From NCBI RefSeq assembly GCF_901709675.1, contig NC_051095.1, positions 20,117,456 to 20,181,455 on the forward strand: a DNA stretch of 64,000 nucleotides. The letters are read 5' to 3'. The position numbers and the translations under genes are program-made. Below the pieces are notes generated by a model. It made no database searches, was not told the origin of the DNA, and saw nothing but the letters and a program-made list of their open reading frames with translations. The DNA comes from Syngnathus acus (lineage: Eukaryota > Chordata > Actinopteri > Syngnathiformes > Syngnathidae). Positions within the stretch are counted from its first letter, which is position 1. The number at the start of each line of letters is the position of its first letter. Of the stretch, positions 1-12,500 are shown in pieces.

Positions 1-420
1 CAGCTCAGAGGAAAAAGCTCCAAGGGGTCATCAACACAGCACAGAAGATCGTTGGCTGCCCTCTCCCCACACTGGAAGACCTACACAGAACCCGCTGTCT
101 CAAAAAAACACAGAACATTCTGAAGGACACTTCCCACCCTGGCCACTCCCTTTTCGAACTGTTGTCATCAGGCAGACGCTACAGATCAATTAGGTCAAGG
201 ACTAGCAGATTCGCCAACAGTTTTTACCCTACAGCGGTAGTCGCATTAAATGCCGCTAAAAAAAAGAGATTATGTCTGTGTATGTTCTTCTGTGGATTTT
301 TAGCTTGTATTTTTTATCTTTTTATTCTATTTACTTTTTATTTTATGCACTGATCGGTTGGCACTTTTTAAATTTCATTGTACATGTGTGACAATGACAA
401 TAAAGATCTATTCTATTCTA
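1..420 (+). mobile_element. 3' end of an L2-like LINE (partial)
   Basis: The first ~245 bases translate, with frame breaks, to the C-terminal tail typical of fish non-LTR retrotransposon polyproteins (a stretch like STAQKIVGCPLPTLEDLHRT, then SGRRYRSIRSRTSRFANSF). An AT-rich 3' end follows with a gacaataaag motif and a short attct-type terminal repeat near 405-420, the usual L2-clade ending. The element is truncated by the window edge, and the clade assignment is by pattern recall only. Confidence 0.7.
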
Positions 421-429
421 TACCCACAA

Positions 430-800
430 ACGCCGCCGGCTTCTCTGAGCTTGAGCTCATCTATAATGGACTGATGCAAAGTGGAAAAGTGTTCTGAGGT
501 TTGACGAGTCCACACTTCAAATTGTTTTTGGGAAATTGTGGAGGTCATGCCGTATGGTCCAAAGAGGAAAAGGAGCATCTGGATTGTTATCAGCACAGTT
601 CAAAAGCCAGCCTCCGTGATGGTATGGTGGCATGGGTATTGGGTAACTTGTATATCTGTGAAGGTGCTATTAATGCTGAAAGGTTGGTACAGGTTTTAGA
701 GAAACATGCTGCCATCCAACGTCTTTTTCATGGACCTCCTCACTATTTCAGCGAGGCAATGCCAAACCAACATTCTGCACATGTTACAACAGCATGGCTT
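430..800 (+). pseudogene. Degenerate Tc1-like transposase fragment
   Basis: The reading frame from about 501 to 800 preserves recognisable pieces of a fish Tc1-family DDE transposase: SPHFKLFLGN, a KEEKEH segment, then ICEGAINAERLVQVLEKHA, ending near HVTTAWL. The usual catalytic-domain spacing is disrupted and the expected MVWG core reads as a diverged MVAWVLGN, so the copy is dead. It directly abuts the LINE tail on its left and runs into a microsatellite on its right. No terminal inverted repeats were recognised. Confidence 0.72.
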
Positions 801-960
801 TGACGGCTGGACGGATGGATGGAGGGAGGGAGGGGGGGCAGACAGACAGGCAGACAGGTAGGTACTAGGTAGGTGGATGGATGGATGATGGGTGGGTAGT
901 TAGATAGACAGACAAACAGTAGACGGACAGACGAACGGATAGACAGACAGACAGACAGAC

Positions 961-1056
<96 letters not shown>

Positions 1057-1060
1057 TGAT
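801..1060. repeat. TGGA/GACA/GATA compound microsatellite
   Basis: A degenerate ggat/gaca stretch leads into a nearly perfect (GATA)n run of about 100 bases (roughly 960-1055). The long open frame on the minus strand here is only the translation of this repeat. Confidence 0.95.
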
Positions 1061-1719
1061 AGAGAGTGAAGAAACGTGACTCGTTGAATTCTATTTGGAT
1101 ATTTTAAGAGGCCATGACCTCTGAACTGTAACATGGACTTGCTAACCAGTTGACTAATGCCATGCCTTTTGCGATTTAAAGGGGAAGTCATGTCAAAAAT
1201 GTACTTTACAGGACTATTTTCCATGTGCCACCACAATCAGGGCTCACACGTTTTCTGGGTTCATGTGACGTTCGTAAGCTGAGCCCTTCGGCACTGTGAT
1301 GTCATTTGCAGTCGACAGGAAGTGGCAAAATGCTTAATCCATCATGATTGTTTCGAGTGTCCCCCTCCCTACTCGTGCAATGGATTATTCCATCATTTTA
1401 CCGCACAATTGCAGACTTGAATCAGAAAGAGGTAAGAAAAAAAAATGTTTTAACCTTTTTTGCAGTGATGCTGAATATGCATAACAGACTACAAATAAAG
1501 GCCAGATGTTCTTGCCAGTTGCAGTAGCATTGCTGTCAGTGTCAGGTGAGGAGGATGCAGTAGGGATAAAGAGGAGACTCAGACGAGTGACAGTTTTTAT
1601 CAAGAAGATTTGAGTATTAAACTGGCCGAAATGCTCTGAATCACCCCTGTCGATGTAATGTCCTTACGCCATCACATTCCTTCGTGTTTCAGCCATCAAA
1701 AAAAACAAAAAAACATATA

Positions 1720-1766
<47 letters not shown>

Positions 1767-2539
1767 TTTGAGCACCTATTTGTGCTTAAAGCTTGAGCTT
1801 TACTGGAATATATCACACTGGGTCATCCCGGGACTTTCCATGCCATGACAACAGGCACCAGCCTCCACCTAGCTCTCAAGTTAACAAGCTTCCGGGGCAT
1901 TTCTTGGCCCGGCGGACGGGCTCATGTGCAGCGTCACCTTCTCTCACTTGGGATTTTAAATGATGTCACCCAGCTGTTGTGTAAATTTTTGCATCCAGTG
2001 AAAATGCATTGTTAAAGTGTGAGCATAGCTTGCTAGCTAACTGCATGCCGTGGTTGTAGGAATGGGCCTAGTAAATAATTATAAAGTAACTCACAGTTGC
2101 ACCACTAAAGCGGACAAAGGCGCTCAAGTGAGTCACTTGGATTGGCACCCCCTGAAAAATGAGGGAAACTGAAATGGTGAAAAACAGTTTCATGTTATAT
2201 CTTTACAATTTGTAACCTCATATTTCTCAGTCTGCACAATAATTACCTTTACATGTGTAATGTATCCTAAAATAAATCTCTGAATTCACATTATTGTACT
2301 TATAAATGACAGTGAAAGTGTTGAGAGCATTCACGTTAGCCAGATAACAATCATCAATGCTTGCTGTTGATGAGAAATATTCAAAATCTTTGCAATGCCT
2401 ACATATGCGCTTCCAAACGACAAAATAATGAACTTCTCATCGGGTAAGCACTGCATGCAATTCTGTGCGGTCCACTGTGACGGGATTCCCCCTCCCACGA
2501 ACATAAGCACAGAAACCCACTGAGCTCTGTTCAATTCAC
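1061..2539. other. Intergenic, no gene seen
   Basis: No coding exon or recognisable element is seen. The stretch holds a (TA)n run at about 1727-1758 and otherwise unremarkable AT-rich sequence. Confidence 0.6.
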
Positions 2540-2666
2540 CTGTAGGGCTCGTGTCCGGCGCTAGGACCCAGGGTGCGCGATTCTCATCTCCAGCTGCTGC
2601 AGACCCAAAGCTCGGGCAATAAGCGAAGATCGCGAGGACAAGCAACAACAATAACAACAAAAACAT
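2540..2666 (-). CDS. Possible first coding exon of an unidentified secreted or membrane protein
   Basis: Reading the minus strand from an ATG at 2666 gives MFLLLLLLLVLAIFAYC, a strongly hydrophobic signal peptide or anchor, followed by a small-residue stretch and PSFGSAAAGDENRAPW. The frame runs for 42 codons plus one base to a good donor (ctacag|gtgaattg) at 2540. It sits at the edge of a GC-rich island (about 2540-3130), where a first exon would be expected. No downstream partner exon lies to the left that I could identify, and I do not recognise the protein. It may be a chance open frame. Confidence 0.3.
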
Positions 2667-3130
2667 TTTCGGAGGAAATACCACCTCGTTTTATCCTTAG
2701 CAGAGAAGCAACCTCAGCGGGACCCCCGGCTCATAACCCCCACCCTCCCCTCGCTCTACACGGACGAAGGCTCGCTTGTTGCGCCGTGCACACGCAGGCT
2801 TTGCGGCTGCACACAGCTCGGAGCGCCAAGGTAAGAAGACGGCGCAATAGCGTGCGATTACTAATAACAAAGGCGTTACGGGTAGAGGAGGTGGGCGCAC
2901 GCTGCACAAGGAGTACGAGGACGAGCCCAAACTCTGCCAAACTTTGACCTGGATGTCTTTTTATTGTCGTCGTCACCCCGGTTTTTATCTTCTCCCCGGC
3001 GACGTCTCGCTGCTATCCCGCGGCATTGTGTGGAGGGCTCTCACACACGAGCAAGTTGGGATGACACGGCGTGTGTCTGCAAAAGCAAATGCATTTGGAG
3101 GTACGCGGTTAGGTTAGGGGGCGGGGAGGG
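2540..3130. promoter_or_regulatory. GC-rich, CpG-containing island (candidate promoter)
   Basis: GC-rich with many CpG dinucleotides compared with flanking DNA. It could serve the minus-strand signal-peptide exon at 2540-2666 or be a distal promoter of bcorl1. No TATA box or initiator could be assigned. Confidence 0.45.
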
Positions 3131-5820
3131 GATACCCAAACTAAACGAGAAGTGATGCATTCAGGTGCCGAATGCATGTCGACGAGCAATGCATTATTAA
3201 CCCCGGCGAACATCAACATCAAGATCCCTTTCTGATGTATTTAATGACTTGAGCCAAAATGGATACCCACATGCCCAGCTCCAGGTGAACTTGGACGGGA
3301 CATCCTCGTTTGGTGAAGCCATGGCGGCCTAAAATAGTCTCCCAAGAAGGGGGGGGGGGGGGGGGCGTACTTTGAAGGCGAGTGTCTTGTCCCTTAAACA
3401 CAAACAGGCCTTAGCAATAAACACAATTAACGCGGAATGCGTTATTTTTATTTATTTATTTTCGCACTTCCGACGTCGTTATCCGATGCCAAGTCACAGG
3501 TTCGCCCAAGCCCCGGAGTGGGCGCGCACTACCGGGAAGAGTGCTGCCGCTTGCCCCGGTCCGTGGCAGCGAAGCTCTCGATCCGTGGTGTGTGCGCGCG
3601 CGCGCTTGTGTTTGCGTGAGTGCGTGTGTGCGCGCGCTTGTGTTTGCGTGAGTGTGTGTGCGTTTGCGCGTGTGTCAGTGTGTCACTCGCGAGGCTTCCA
3701 CCGTGCTCCGTTTTTCTGTCCCCGTCGCCCTCTCCCCTTTTCTTTCGTTTCGTTTCCAAATGCCCCTTCTTGTTTAGTTTTATCATCAAAGCGATGGTTG
3801 CCATGTTCACATTGAGCAATCTGTTAGCGATGTGGCCGCCTGTGCGCAGCCATTACTAGGCGAATGGCGAAGGGCATGTCGAAAAGGCTCCCACATGCCG
3901 ATGATCCACGCAGCCAAATAGTTTCAGGCCGGACCGCTGGCTTGAGCATTGCCTCCCTCCCGCCACCAACTGCACCGCCTGACACCAGGCTGGATGGGAA
4001 AAGGAAGCAAGCCCCCGAGCATTTACACCGTGTGTATATTTTTCTAGTTCCTCACTAGCACAAGTGTTGAGAAAAGTAGCAAATGCCTTGAAGAAACCGA
4101 TCCAGCCAGGCCTTTGGTATAATAAGACAAGTGGCCTAATTACAGCGAGGGCTGCTTAACTACCGAGACAAAATGTGATTATGGAGAAAGATGAATGCAT
4201 GGGCATACATAGTGCTAATGCCTGTGTTCCTTATGATTACAGTATTATTATTATTATTGTTATTAGTGGGTGTGCAGGGGGAAGGGACACAACCTGATAG
4301 TGCAACTTTTCTCTCCAGGTGTGTGTTGAAGACTTGCTGTCACAAACAATCGAAAGTTATGCCTTTTCAAAGATGATACTTCCCACTTTAGACTCTTTAT
4401 ATAAGGGTAGCACATCTGACAGCGTTTTAAGGTTTGAGGTTTGAATCACTCATTTGGTTTCAAGATCTGGTGTGAATCTGAATTTCAGAAAGAAAACAAT
4501 TGCAATGATGTTAACAGACGCAGATCGATCAACCCCATTTTGCAATCCCCCACCTTTTAGTGATTCGTAAAACAAAACATGACTAATTGATGCATTCCCT
4601 GAAATTTTTTATCTTCAGCTGTCTAACTATTGGCTAACACAAGCGATTACCCCAAAACATTTTGATGTAATTTGAAACTCATCTTACAACACAAACGGAT
4701 TAAAGGTGGGTTGCTTTTGAAAAAATAAAAATGCACTTCATGTGGTGAAGACTCTCCATAAATCCCAGGAACAACCCGGACTAAACTTAATTTCTCTCTA
4801 ATGTGCAAAGCTCATTTTTAAGTTGAAAATGGGTGTGTAAATGAAATATCTTATAATAAATCACACTTTGCCCAAGCGTTACCATTACCACATTTTACCC
4901 AACAAATGTCGATCGAAAAAAAAGGCCTTAGTTTGTGAGCTGATTAAAATAGAGCTTGTTCAATCACAGCCAGATCACTTCTGAAATACGCAACATTTCC
5001 ATAGTTCCTTTTCAGATGTTTCAATGCGGCATTTTCCCTACATTAGCCCAAAAACATGACACGCGATGCACAACATAAGGTAAAATTGTAAAGTAATGTT
5101 CATGCATATTCATAATATTAACACTTTCAATGATTATTTCATATTTAGTGTCTTTACACTGCATTATTTAAGCATTCCAAAAAACAGTTCTTCTGTCATT
5201 CATTGATCTATTTAACTGGTTAAACAGAAAACCTAAGACGCAACAATGTGTTGATTGTATTGTATTTATTCGTGACAGTTGGCTGTCTGGTAGAATTGGG
5301 CTGCATCATACTGAAGAGATGCTTCTAATGCACAGATACTCACTCAAAAAGGGCCACAAATGATTTTTTGTATGAGTCCATGTATTGAAGTCGGTCAGGC
5401 CATACAAAGTCGCACTTTAACCTTAAAAAAAACAATATCCTTTTTATGTCAAACAGCAAAACTACAAACTAAAATAACAGCCCATCTCTTATTTTGCCAT
5501 GCCAAACTCCTCATAATACCTCACAAATACAATTAGCTGTGTCAGTGGACTCATTTGCAGCAAATCCAAAGCTTTTACCCAGCGAATCACCGAAATATCA
5601 CTCGTGCATATCGTGCATTTACTTTTAGTCATCACCCCTTGATAGTAGCCCAAATGCGTGATGCTAATCGTTCCCGTTGTTTTGAGGCTTGTGCTCCAAC
5701 GTCTTCTTTGCGCAAAAGGGTGTAAATTAATGAGAAACTGAATTTGTGACTTTGTTTCCAAAAGCCCTTGGACAACCAAGACATTATAAATAATATATGT
5801 TGGAATTTGGGGCTCTGGCC
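3131..5820. other. Intergenic, second CpG-rich patch and AT-rich DNA
   Basis: There is a poly-G run at about 3350-3365 and a CpG/GTGC-rich patch at about 3470-3900 including a (GTGTGCGC)-type low-complexity run at 3590-3690. The rest is AT-rich. No splice-compatible coding exon was recognised. Confidence 0.5.
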
Positions 5821-5821
5821 T

Positions 5822-6105
5822 TCCTATGTGGAGTTTGCATGTTCTCCCCGTGCCTGCATGGGTTTTCTCCGGGTACTCCGGTTTCTTCCCATATTCCAGA
5901 AACATGCATGGTAGGCGGATTGAGGACTCCAAATTGCCCCTAGGTGTGAGTGCGAGTGCAAATGGTTGTTTGTCTATGTGGGCCCTGCGATTGGCTGGCA
6001 ACCAGTGCAGGGTGTCCCTCGCCTGAAAGTCAGCTGGGATAGGCTCCAGGGCGCCTGCGACCCTCGTGAGGAGAAGTGATTTAGACAATGGATGGATAGA
6101 TGGAA
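5822..6105 (+). mobile_element. SINE-like dispersed repeat ending in TGGA
   Basis: This carries the series of landmarks shared by all copies in the window: catgttctccccgtgcctgc, gggttttctccgggtactcc, ccaaattgcccctaggtgtg, tggctggcaaccag, gctgggataggctcc, then a short (ATGG/TGGA) tail. Other copies lie near 15885-16720, 24640-24890, 42762-43095, 51735-51914 and 53805-54020. Confidence 0.8.
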
Positions 6106-6429
6106 TTTGGGGTCTGTGGCGTTCCACAGCTGAGTTTGATGAACAAACACATCTGAAACACTAGTGGGATTTTTATCCAAACAAACATTTGGAGTAACTG
6201 CTTGAGGTTTGGCAGCGCCGTGTAAAAAGTAGATAGATGCTAGTTTTCTAAGTGTCTTCTTTAAATCCGTGTTTCTTGGACCTTGGGATCCACAACCAAA
6301 GCAGGTCCCAGTTGACATGTTTTAGTGTTAATTGTCAAGCTCGCACATGCGTTCCTAATCATCTTATTTCTGTTATTTATTGTAAGATGATGTGTTAATA
6401 CATAAAATAACTTGACCTGCTTATTATGG

Positions 6430-6560
6430 GATGAAATATGGATGGTGAAAACCCAATACAAGGAGAGAGAATGATGCAAACTCCACACAGGAAGATTCAA
6501 ACCCAGAACCTCAGAGCTGTGAGGCAGATGTACAAAACAAATCACCATGCTGCTGCATGT
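6430..6560 (-). mobile_element. Fragment of the same SINE-like repeat
   Basis: The minus-strand head portion is recognisable in gcaaactccacacaggaag, a gaacctcagagctgtgaggc block and caccatgctgc. The remainder is missing or too diverged. Confidence 0.55.
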
Positions 6561-6879
6561 AACCAATTTTCTGATTTGAGTCCAGAGGTGGAAAAAGTAT
6601 GACAAAAGTACACAATAACAGTCGCAGGTGAATCTGGTTGGATTTCAGTGAATTTAAAGCATCAAGTTACGATTTACGTTTGGAAAGCCTTCATAAAAAG
6701 CGCATGTGCTTTTTTTCTTCACCCCCCCCCAAACACACTTGCTTCCTTATCTTCACCAACGAACCTGTCCCACACTTTATTTCCTCGTTTTACTACATTT
6801 CCCTTTGGCTTCCTGTCAAAAGTCTTAGCTTTTAAATGACAGTTTGTGCCTTGGTGACCTGCTCACATAAAGACTTTTC

Positions 6880-7700
6880 CCCCTTCAGTTATTGACTCGC
6901 ACCACCAACACCGCCGCCGTTACGCTGTGGTCGCGATCCCCCCTCGTGCCTCCTGAAGCGGCTGTGACGCCGCGGTGCATGCCGGTACCCGTAGTCCTCA
7001 TCCCTCCCTGCTCCCCCAGCGTCTAATCCTGGGCGTGGATCGCCGAGCACTACATTTCCCATAGGCTTCCCCCCCACCTCACTCGCTTTCTCGCTCCCAC
7101 CAGACTGGAGATACGGAACGGACAGTCTTGACGACCCCCCCTCCCCTTCTCCCTCCCTAAGCACCCCCCCTCCCCGGACTTTGAGAACCGAAAACCGTCG
7201 AGGTTAGTGAAGAGACGCGGACCGCCGGAGGCCCGGGAGGCAGCCGCGGAACGGAGCCGTGCAACGTTCACGCACCATCCGGGTGAGCGGGGCTGCTCGT
7301 GTCATTGGACATCTTTTATGTGGCGACTCAGAAGGGGAGAGAGGAAAAATAAGGTGGAGGGAGGGGGTGGTGCGTGTTGGAAGGGGGGGCAGTGGTGCTG
7401 GTAGCTGGCGGTTTCGTGGGGTCGGGGTCCACGTACGGAAGCCTCGCAAGTGGCGAGAGAGGACGGGACACCCGCCGCTGCTCCCGTCGCTCCGTGCTAG
7501 GTCGGCTGAGGATAAATAACAGCAGCCCGGCTCTGCGTGCGAGCCGGCGGGGGAGCCTCGGTCGCAGTCGCCACTGCCCGGCCGCGGAGTTGTCGGGCTC
7601 CGTCTTCTCCTCCTTCCTCCGTGACAGCGGTGACCGCTCCGGAACACAAGCTTGCGCATTAACTTGTGTCGCCCACCCCCCGTGTCTGACTTTATCCCCG
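6880..7700 (+). promoter_or_regulatory. bcorl1: bcorl1 CpG-island promoter with candidate untranslated exon 1
   Basis: Strongly GC- and CpG-rich. A purine/GC-rich leader (about 7150-7282) ends at a consensus donor (catccgg|gtgagcgg, donor at 7283), so it is a good candidate for the untranslated first exon of bcorl1, whose coding exons follow on the same strand from 9.6 kb. No TATA box is seen, as usual for CpG promoters. The exact start site cannot be read from sequence. Confidence 0.6.
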
Positions 7701-9591
7701 CTTGGCTTTAATATTGATTCTGTGCAGACAGGCGTTTGGGGTATTGAATAGTTTTTTGTTGTTGCTTTCCTTCATGTGGCATCTAAATGAGCCGTTTTGG
7801 AGGAAGTGGAGGGGGGGGGGGCGGTGGAGCACGGAACCCCCTTTGCTTCCACCACCCCCGTGTCGTTGCGGTGCTTCTCATCAGACTTGTGACTGATGGT
7901 CGCAGCATTAAGACGTTCCGATTGCACTTGCCCGCGCTCACTCGTCCTTCGTGCTGGACAGTGAAAGCCGAAAGTAGGCTGCGAAGCTGCGCGCTGCATT
8001 CACAATAAACTGCACCGCTCAGTGTGTGCATCTGTTGGCCCACATAGAGCGAGGAGAACGAATGCACCGTCCAGTGGAGATGGTCTTTTGTGATTTTCTT
8101 ACTTTATTGGCTCACTCCAATGTGTTGTATTTATCCCTCTCACCCCGAAAAAGATTTCCTGCCTCGTTCTAGAACAGCTCCCAGAACTCACCCCTACTTG
8201 CTGTTTGCTTACTTGTGCCGCTGTTTTCCCAAGTGTCTTTTTATGAATGTTTTCCGACCTTTATTGAAACAAGGCACACATTTTACGTTAGTCAAACCAA
8301 TTGTCTTGGTTTGACTGAACCATTACATGTTGTGTGTTGTTTTTAACCAAGTCATTATTTTTAACTCAAGAAAAATGCCACAAAAAGTGAATCCTGGGGA
8401 TAATGCATTTTGTGCTATCTAGTGTAAGAACATTCAGGGGGGTTCCTGGCTCAAATTGAGGCAGAGATTGCACCAGTTGTGGTCATTAGCATGGCTCCAA
8501 CAAACATTCACACTGAAGTGTTGTTTGCCCGTGTACTTCATTGTTCATCGATATTTCGTTTTAATGAAAGAGCTAGTCGCTACCTCATCTTGAAAAATAT
8601 TTGGCAATTTTATGATACTTCCATGTTCAGCCAAAAACATAAGGCATTTAATCCCCCGAGGAATCAGGTGAGCTTAGTTACACAACAAGATGTATCTGTT
8701 TGAAAATGAACAGAATTTTTCACAGTTTTAGCAGTGACTTCCATGTTTTTTCGGTACATCCGTCGGTGCGATACTATACTGCAAATGCAAGTTAAAAATA
8801 ACACCAAACTAGCACAACTCTGATCGGATGATGTCAGACGTCATGTCAGACCTTCAAGAGCCACAGATAGCCCAAAATTATTCGGAGGTGACAACCTCCA
8901 AACTATGCAGAAAACATAATAATATTTCATTGTTCTGTTGCTATATGTTGCTAATGTAGACACATTATTTGTTGTAAATAATTAACACACCTGCACACTC
9001 TTCCAAGGCATACATTGTTTGCAGGACACCGGTTAGAAATCATATTCAAATGTGCTTGTTTGCAATTCTGCTTAACATTCTGACAATCTGCACAAATCTG
9101 TTCACTTTCCATGCAAGGCTTCATTCACGCAGGGAGCCTTGAGGCTATCTGTTTGTCAAAATTTAATAGGGGACAGAAACATACCCAAAAAAAGAGGCTA
9201 GTTTTTAAAGCAATTTTCCGCAGCCCTGCCCGGATTCTGAATAATTCTGTATGGCGATATCTCTGTTAGTAGTATGTGGACAAAAAATACGTTTCATTCT
9301 CCTTCACAAGTCTAGATGGCTTCAGTACATATGTAATGTCAACGAGTAGCGACACTTTGAAACTGGACTTTTAAACATTCAATTTTGATTTACACGAGGA
9401 TGGAAGAGCACAGAAATTCCTGTTTTGTGTGTAACACTTAAAAGTGGACAAACGTACAGCGTGTTTTTGTCTATTTTGAAATACAAGGCTCTCCTTTCTT
9501 TTATGCTCAGAAGCATTTTGGTAGAAAGGAAGTTCTCTCATTCTGAATCAAACATGATATATGTGGTCCTGAATTGGTTTTCTCCTTGCAG
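7701..9591 (+). other. bcorl1 first intron (inferred)
   Basis: No coding exon recognised. It is GC-rich near the left end, with a poly-G run near 7812, and becomes AT-rich. The open frames here show no family resemblance. Confidence 0.4.
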
Positions 9592-12500
9592 CCTGTCATT
9601 GTATTTAAAGAAAATCAGACTGACACAGCGACCCTTTGAAGCATGTTGTGCTAAAGAAACACCTATGCAGGTACGCATTCTTTTTATTACGCTGCTATAT
9701 GGGAGTATCTTATTAAAAATGGCTGCTGGAACTCTCTCCTCTATTACCTAGGTGGATTCTTCACTAATGAATGTAGGGGATGGAGGCACGGTGAGCAGAG
9801 AGATCAATGCTCCAAATAACGCGTCCATGAGCATGGTGGGAAATCCTCCCCAAACGCTGCCCCTCGAGTTTCGAGGCGACGTTACCCTCGGTCAGCAAAA
9901 CAAGACCACTCCGACAACAGACTGTAAGACAGCGAGAGCCTGCGAGGACACCAGTAATTACAACCACAGCCCGGAGCTTTCTCCACCCCGGCAGCTCAAC
10001 AATGAACCAATGTCGAGCTCAGCCCCCGCCGGCGCTGAGAAGAGGACAGACAAAAGAGCGGTAGAGGCCGCTAAAATCAAGGCCGACGGCGCGGGGGCCT
10101 ACCCCGCTCCTCAGCGATCGAGTGGCATAAAAGTCAGCCGGGAGGACTCGGCCAATCCCTGTCACAGCAAGAAATCGCATACGCAAACACCATCTGCTCC
10201 ACCTGGTTTCCAGTGCTCCTTGTTCAAACCAGCCCAGCCAGTTGCCTTCCTGCCTTCCACTGAATTCTCCTCCCCCCTTTGCAAAATCACTCTCCCACCA
10301 GCATTGGGCCAAATCGCGGCTCTGAGAGAAGCCACCGCCAGCCAGGTTCCAAAAGACATTCAACCTCAAACCTCAGGTGTAGCAGGGACGCCCCTCATGC
10401 GGCCCTATCACTATCCCTTCTCCGCGGGTCGGACTCCGGCTTCCGAGAAAAAAGCCTCTAAACTCAAGGCCAACCACTCGTCCAGCAAGAACGCCAAATC
10501 TGTCGGGGAGCATAAGTCCCTGGCCTCGGTGGTGGCCTCGCCGGCCATCGCCCTCCCGCTGCAGCACCCGTTGCTGAAATCCTCGCCACCGACCCACTAC
10601 ACGTTGTCGCCCACTGCTGCCATTTGCTGCGGCTCTGCACTGGCCAGCATTGCCTCGCAGAGTCGACTTCTTAACCACGTGGAAAAGAGCCTCAGCTTAG
10701 ACAAGAGCGCCGTGGGCACTCTGCAAACAGAAGAGCATCGAGTAGCGGGCTCGCAGGAGCCGAGGGACCTACCCCTGGATTTGTCAGCCAAATCAAAACG
10801 TCCAAAATGCACAAATGAGCCTCCGGTTTCGACAAAGGAGCCTCAAAAGAGCGAGTCAAATAAAACGGACTTTGTGAACTCAAAGAGGACGCATAGCGCA
10901 GCTGGGAAACACCCCATTTTACCCAATACACACCGAAACGGATCCCATCAAAAGCAATCCATCCGGCCACAGAATCAACAGGTCTCTGATCTCAAGACGG
11001 CATGGAGCAAGGAACCTTCGCAAGAGCCCATTAAAAATGTCCCAGGAACATACGTAGGTGTAGCAAGTCCCATACTGGCCTCTACGCTTCGAGGCAAAGA
11101 TGGAAAAAGGACTTTTGCGGATGAGTTCCAGAGTTTTGCTAAGCAGGAGTTTATATCCATTATCGACCAAGGAGAACAAGTGACCTCGGGAGGAAAGAAG
11201 CCCACCCCGCTGAAGCAGAGTATCAAGCACGCTAAAAACACGAGCCCAGCCATCACCAAGAACTGTCCGGCCAAAGGGGCCCTCATGACGGCCCTGTCAA
11301 GCGCCACCAACATGCATCTGAGGCCTGGCAAAGCAACGGGTCCTTACTCAGCGTGGCAACAGTCCTCTCATCCTCCCCACCAAGCATCCTCGGCTCAGAG
11401 AAAAATCTCACCAGGTTCACCAACACCCAAAGGGAATGTGGAAAGTTCCAAGTTTCCGAGTCCATCCGTTCCTGCAGAGAATTCCTGGGAGAAACTGTCT
11501 CCGCTCTCTAACCTCGCGTCCATCGTGAAGCAGCAAGACGTTGAAACAAGTGCACCGGCAAGTGATGCTCATGCTGTGTCAAGAAAAGACAATGTTCTGA
11601 CTCTTCTCAAAGAGACCCCGCCTAAACCGTCCTCTCCATATGAACCCCCAGCATACTGGTCCACCGAAAAGTGGCCTGGAGCCTTGTCTCAAGGGGGCTT
11701 AACTCCATCCAGAAAGAGGCTGGAAAGGTTGAAGCCCTCTGAGATCTCGGAGAATAACGCAGAGCACCGCAGCCATCAGGGAGAACACAAACATGCTTTG
11801 TCCAAGCCCTTTGGACAGTCTCATAGCCTCAGAAGCAACGCATCAACAAATGGCAACAGGCTGGAGAGCAAACTAGCCCAGGTGTTAGAGGGGGAAGTCC
11901 TGAAAAAAGACAGCAAAGAGTCAGATGGTCCCCCGGATGAAAATCTGGGAGGTTTAGTTGCGTCCATTCTGTCGGGCCGAGGTGGCGAGAAAAAAACAAA
12001 TGGAACCAAAGAGGAGTCGCCAACCAAAGCTGTTAAACAAAAGAAAGTTAGTCCCAAGAAGCTCTCAAAGGAGAAGTCGTTGGCAGAGTCGCCAAAGAAG
12101 ACGGCAGGAGAGAAAGAAAAAGACGCGACATTCGTTTCCCGAAAGGTTAAGTATCTTTACATGTTTGCTTTTTATCATTGTATTACGCTACTCACAAAAT
12201 GTTTTGCTTCGGGTGAACATGAACCTAAAATGCACCATAACCTTCAAAAGATTGGCTGATGCTGGTCTCATGAAACTCAATTCATTTTGGAAAATGGATC
12301 CACATAGCAACACTTTACAAATTTGGCCATTTTCAGAAAATGACCTAGCCAAGGATTTGTTTTAACATCATTTCTTTTGGTGTTTCTGTTTTGGGCCTTG
12401 GATTGTTTGTATTTCGTTTTTGGTTCCTGCTGAGAATTTTTGTTTCGGTGCATCTCCAAAGGTGAGGCTTCAAACAGGAATTTGTCAAAGGGAAGTGGTG

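Noticed and set aside
865-1236. 123-residue minus-strand open frame rich in SIYL repeats
   Set aside because: It is the translation of the GATA microsatellite, not a gene.
3372-3859. Overlapping Cys/Arg/Val-rich open frames near 3.4-3.9 kb
   Set aside because: They read a GTGTGC-type low-complexity, CpG-rich stretch in several frames; no splice or family support.
7207-7751. Long open frames across the CpG island at 7.2-7.75 kb
   Set aside because: GC-rich DNA has few stop codons; frames overlap on both strands and lack family resemblance. Treated as promoter and untranslated exon.
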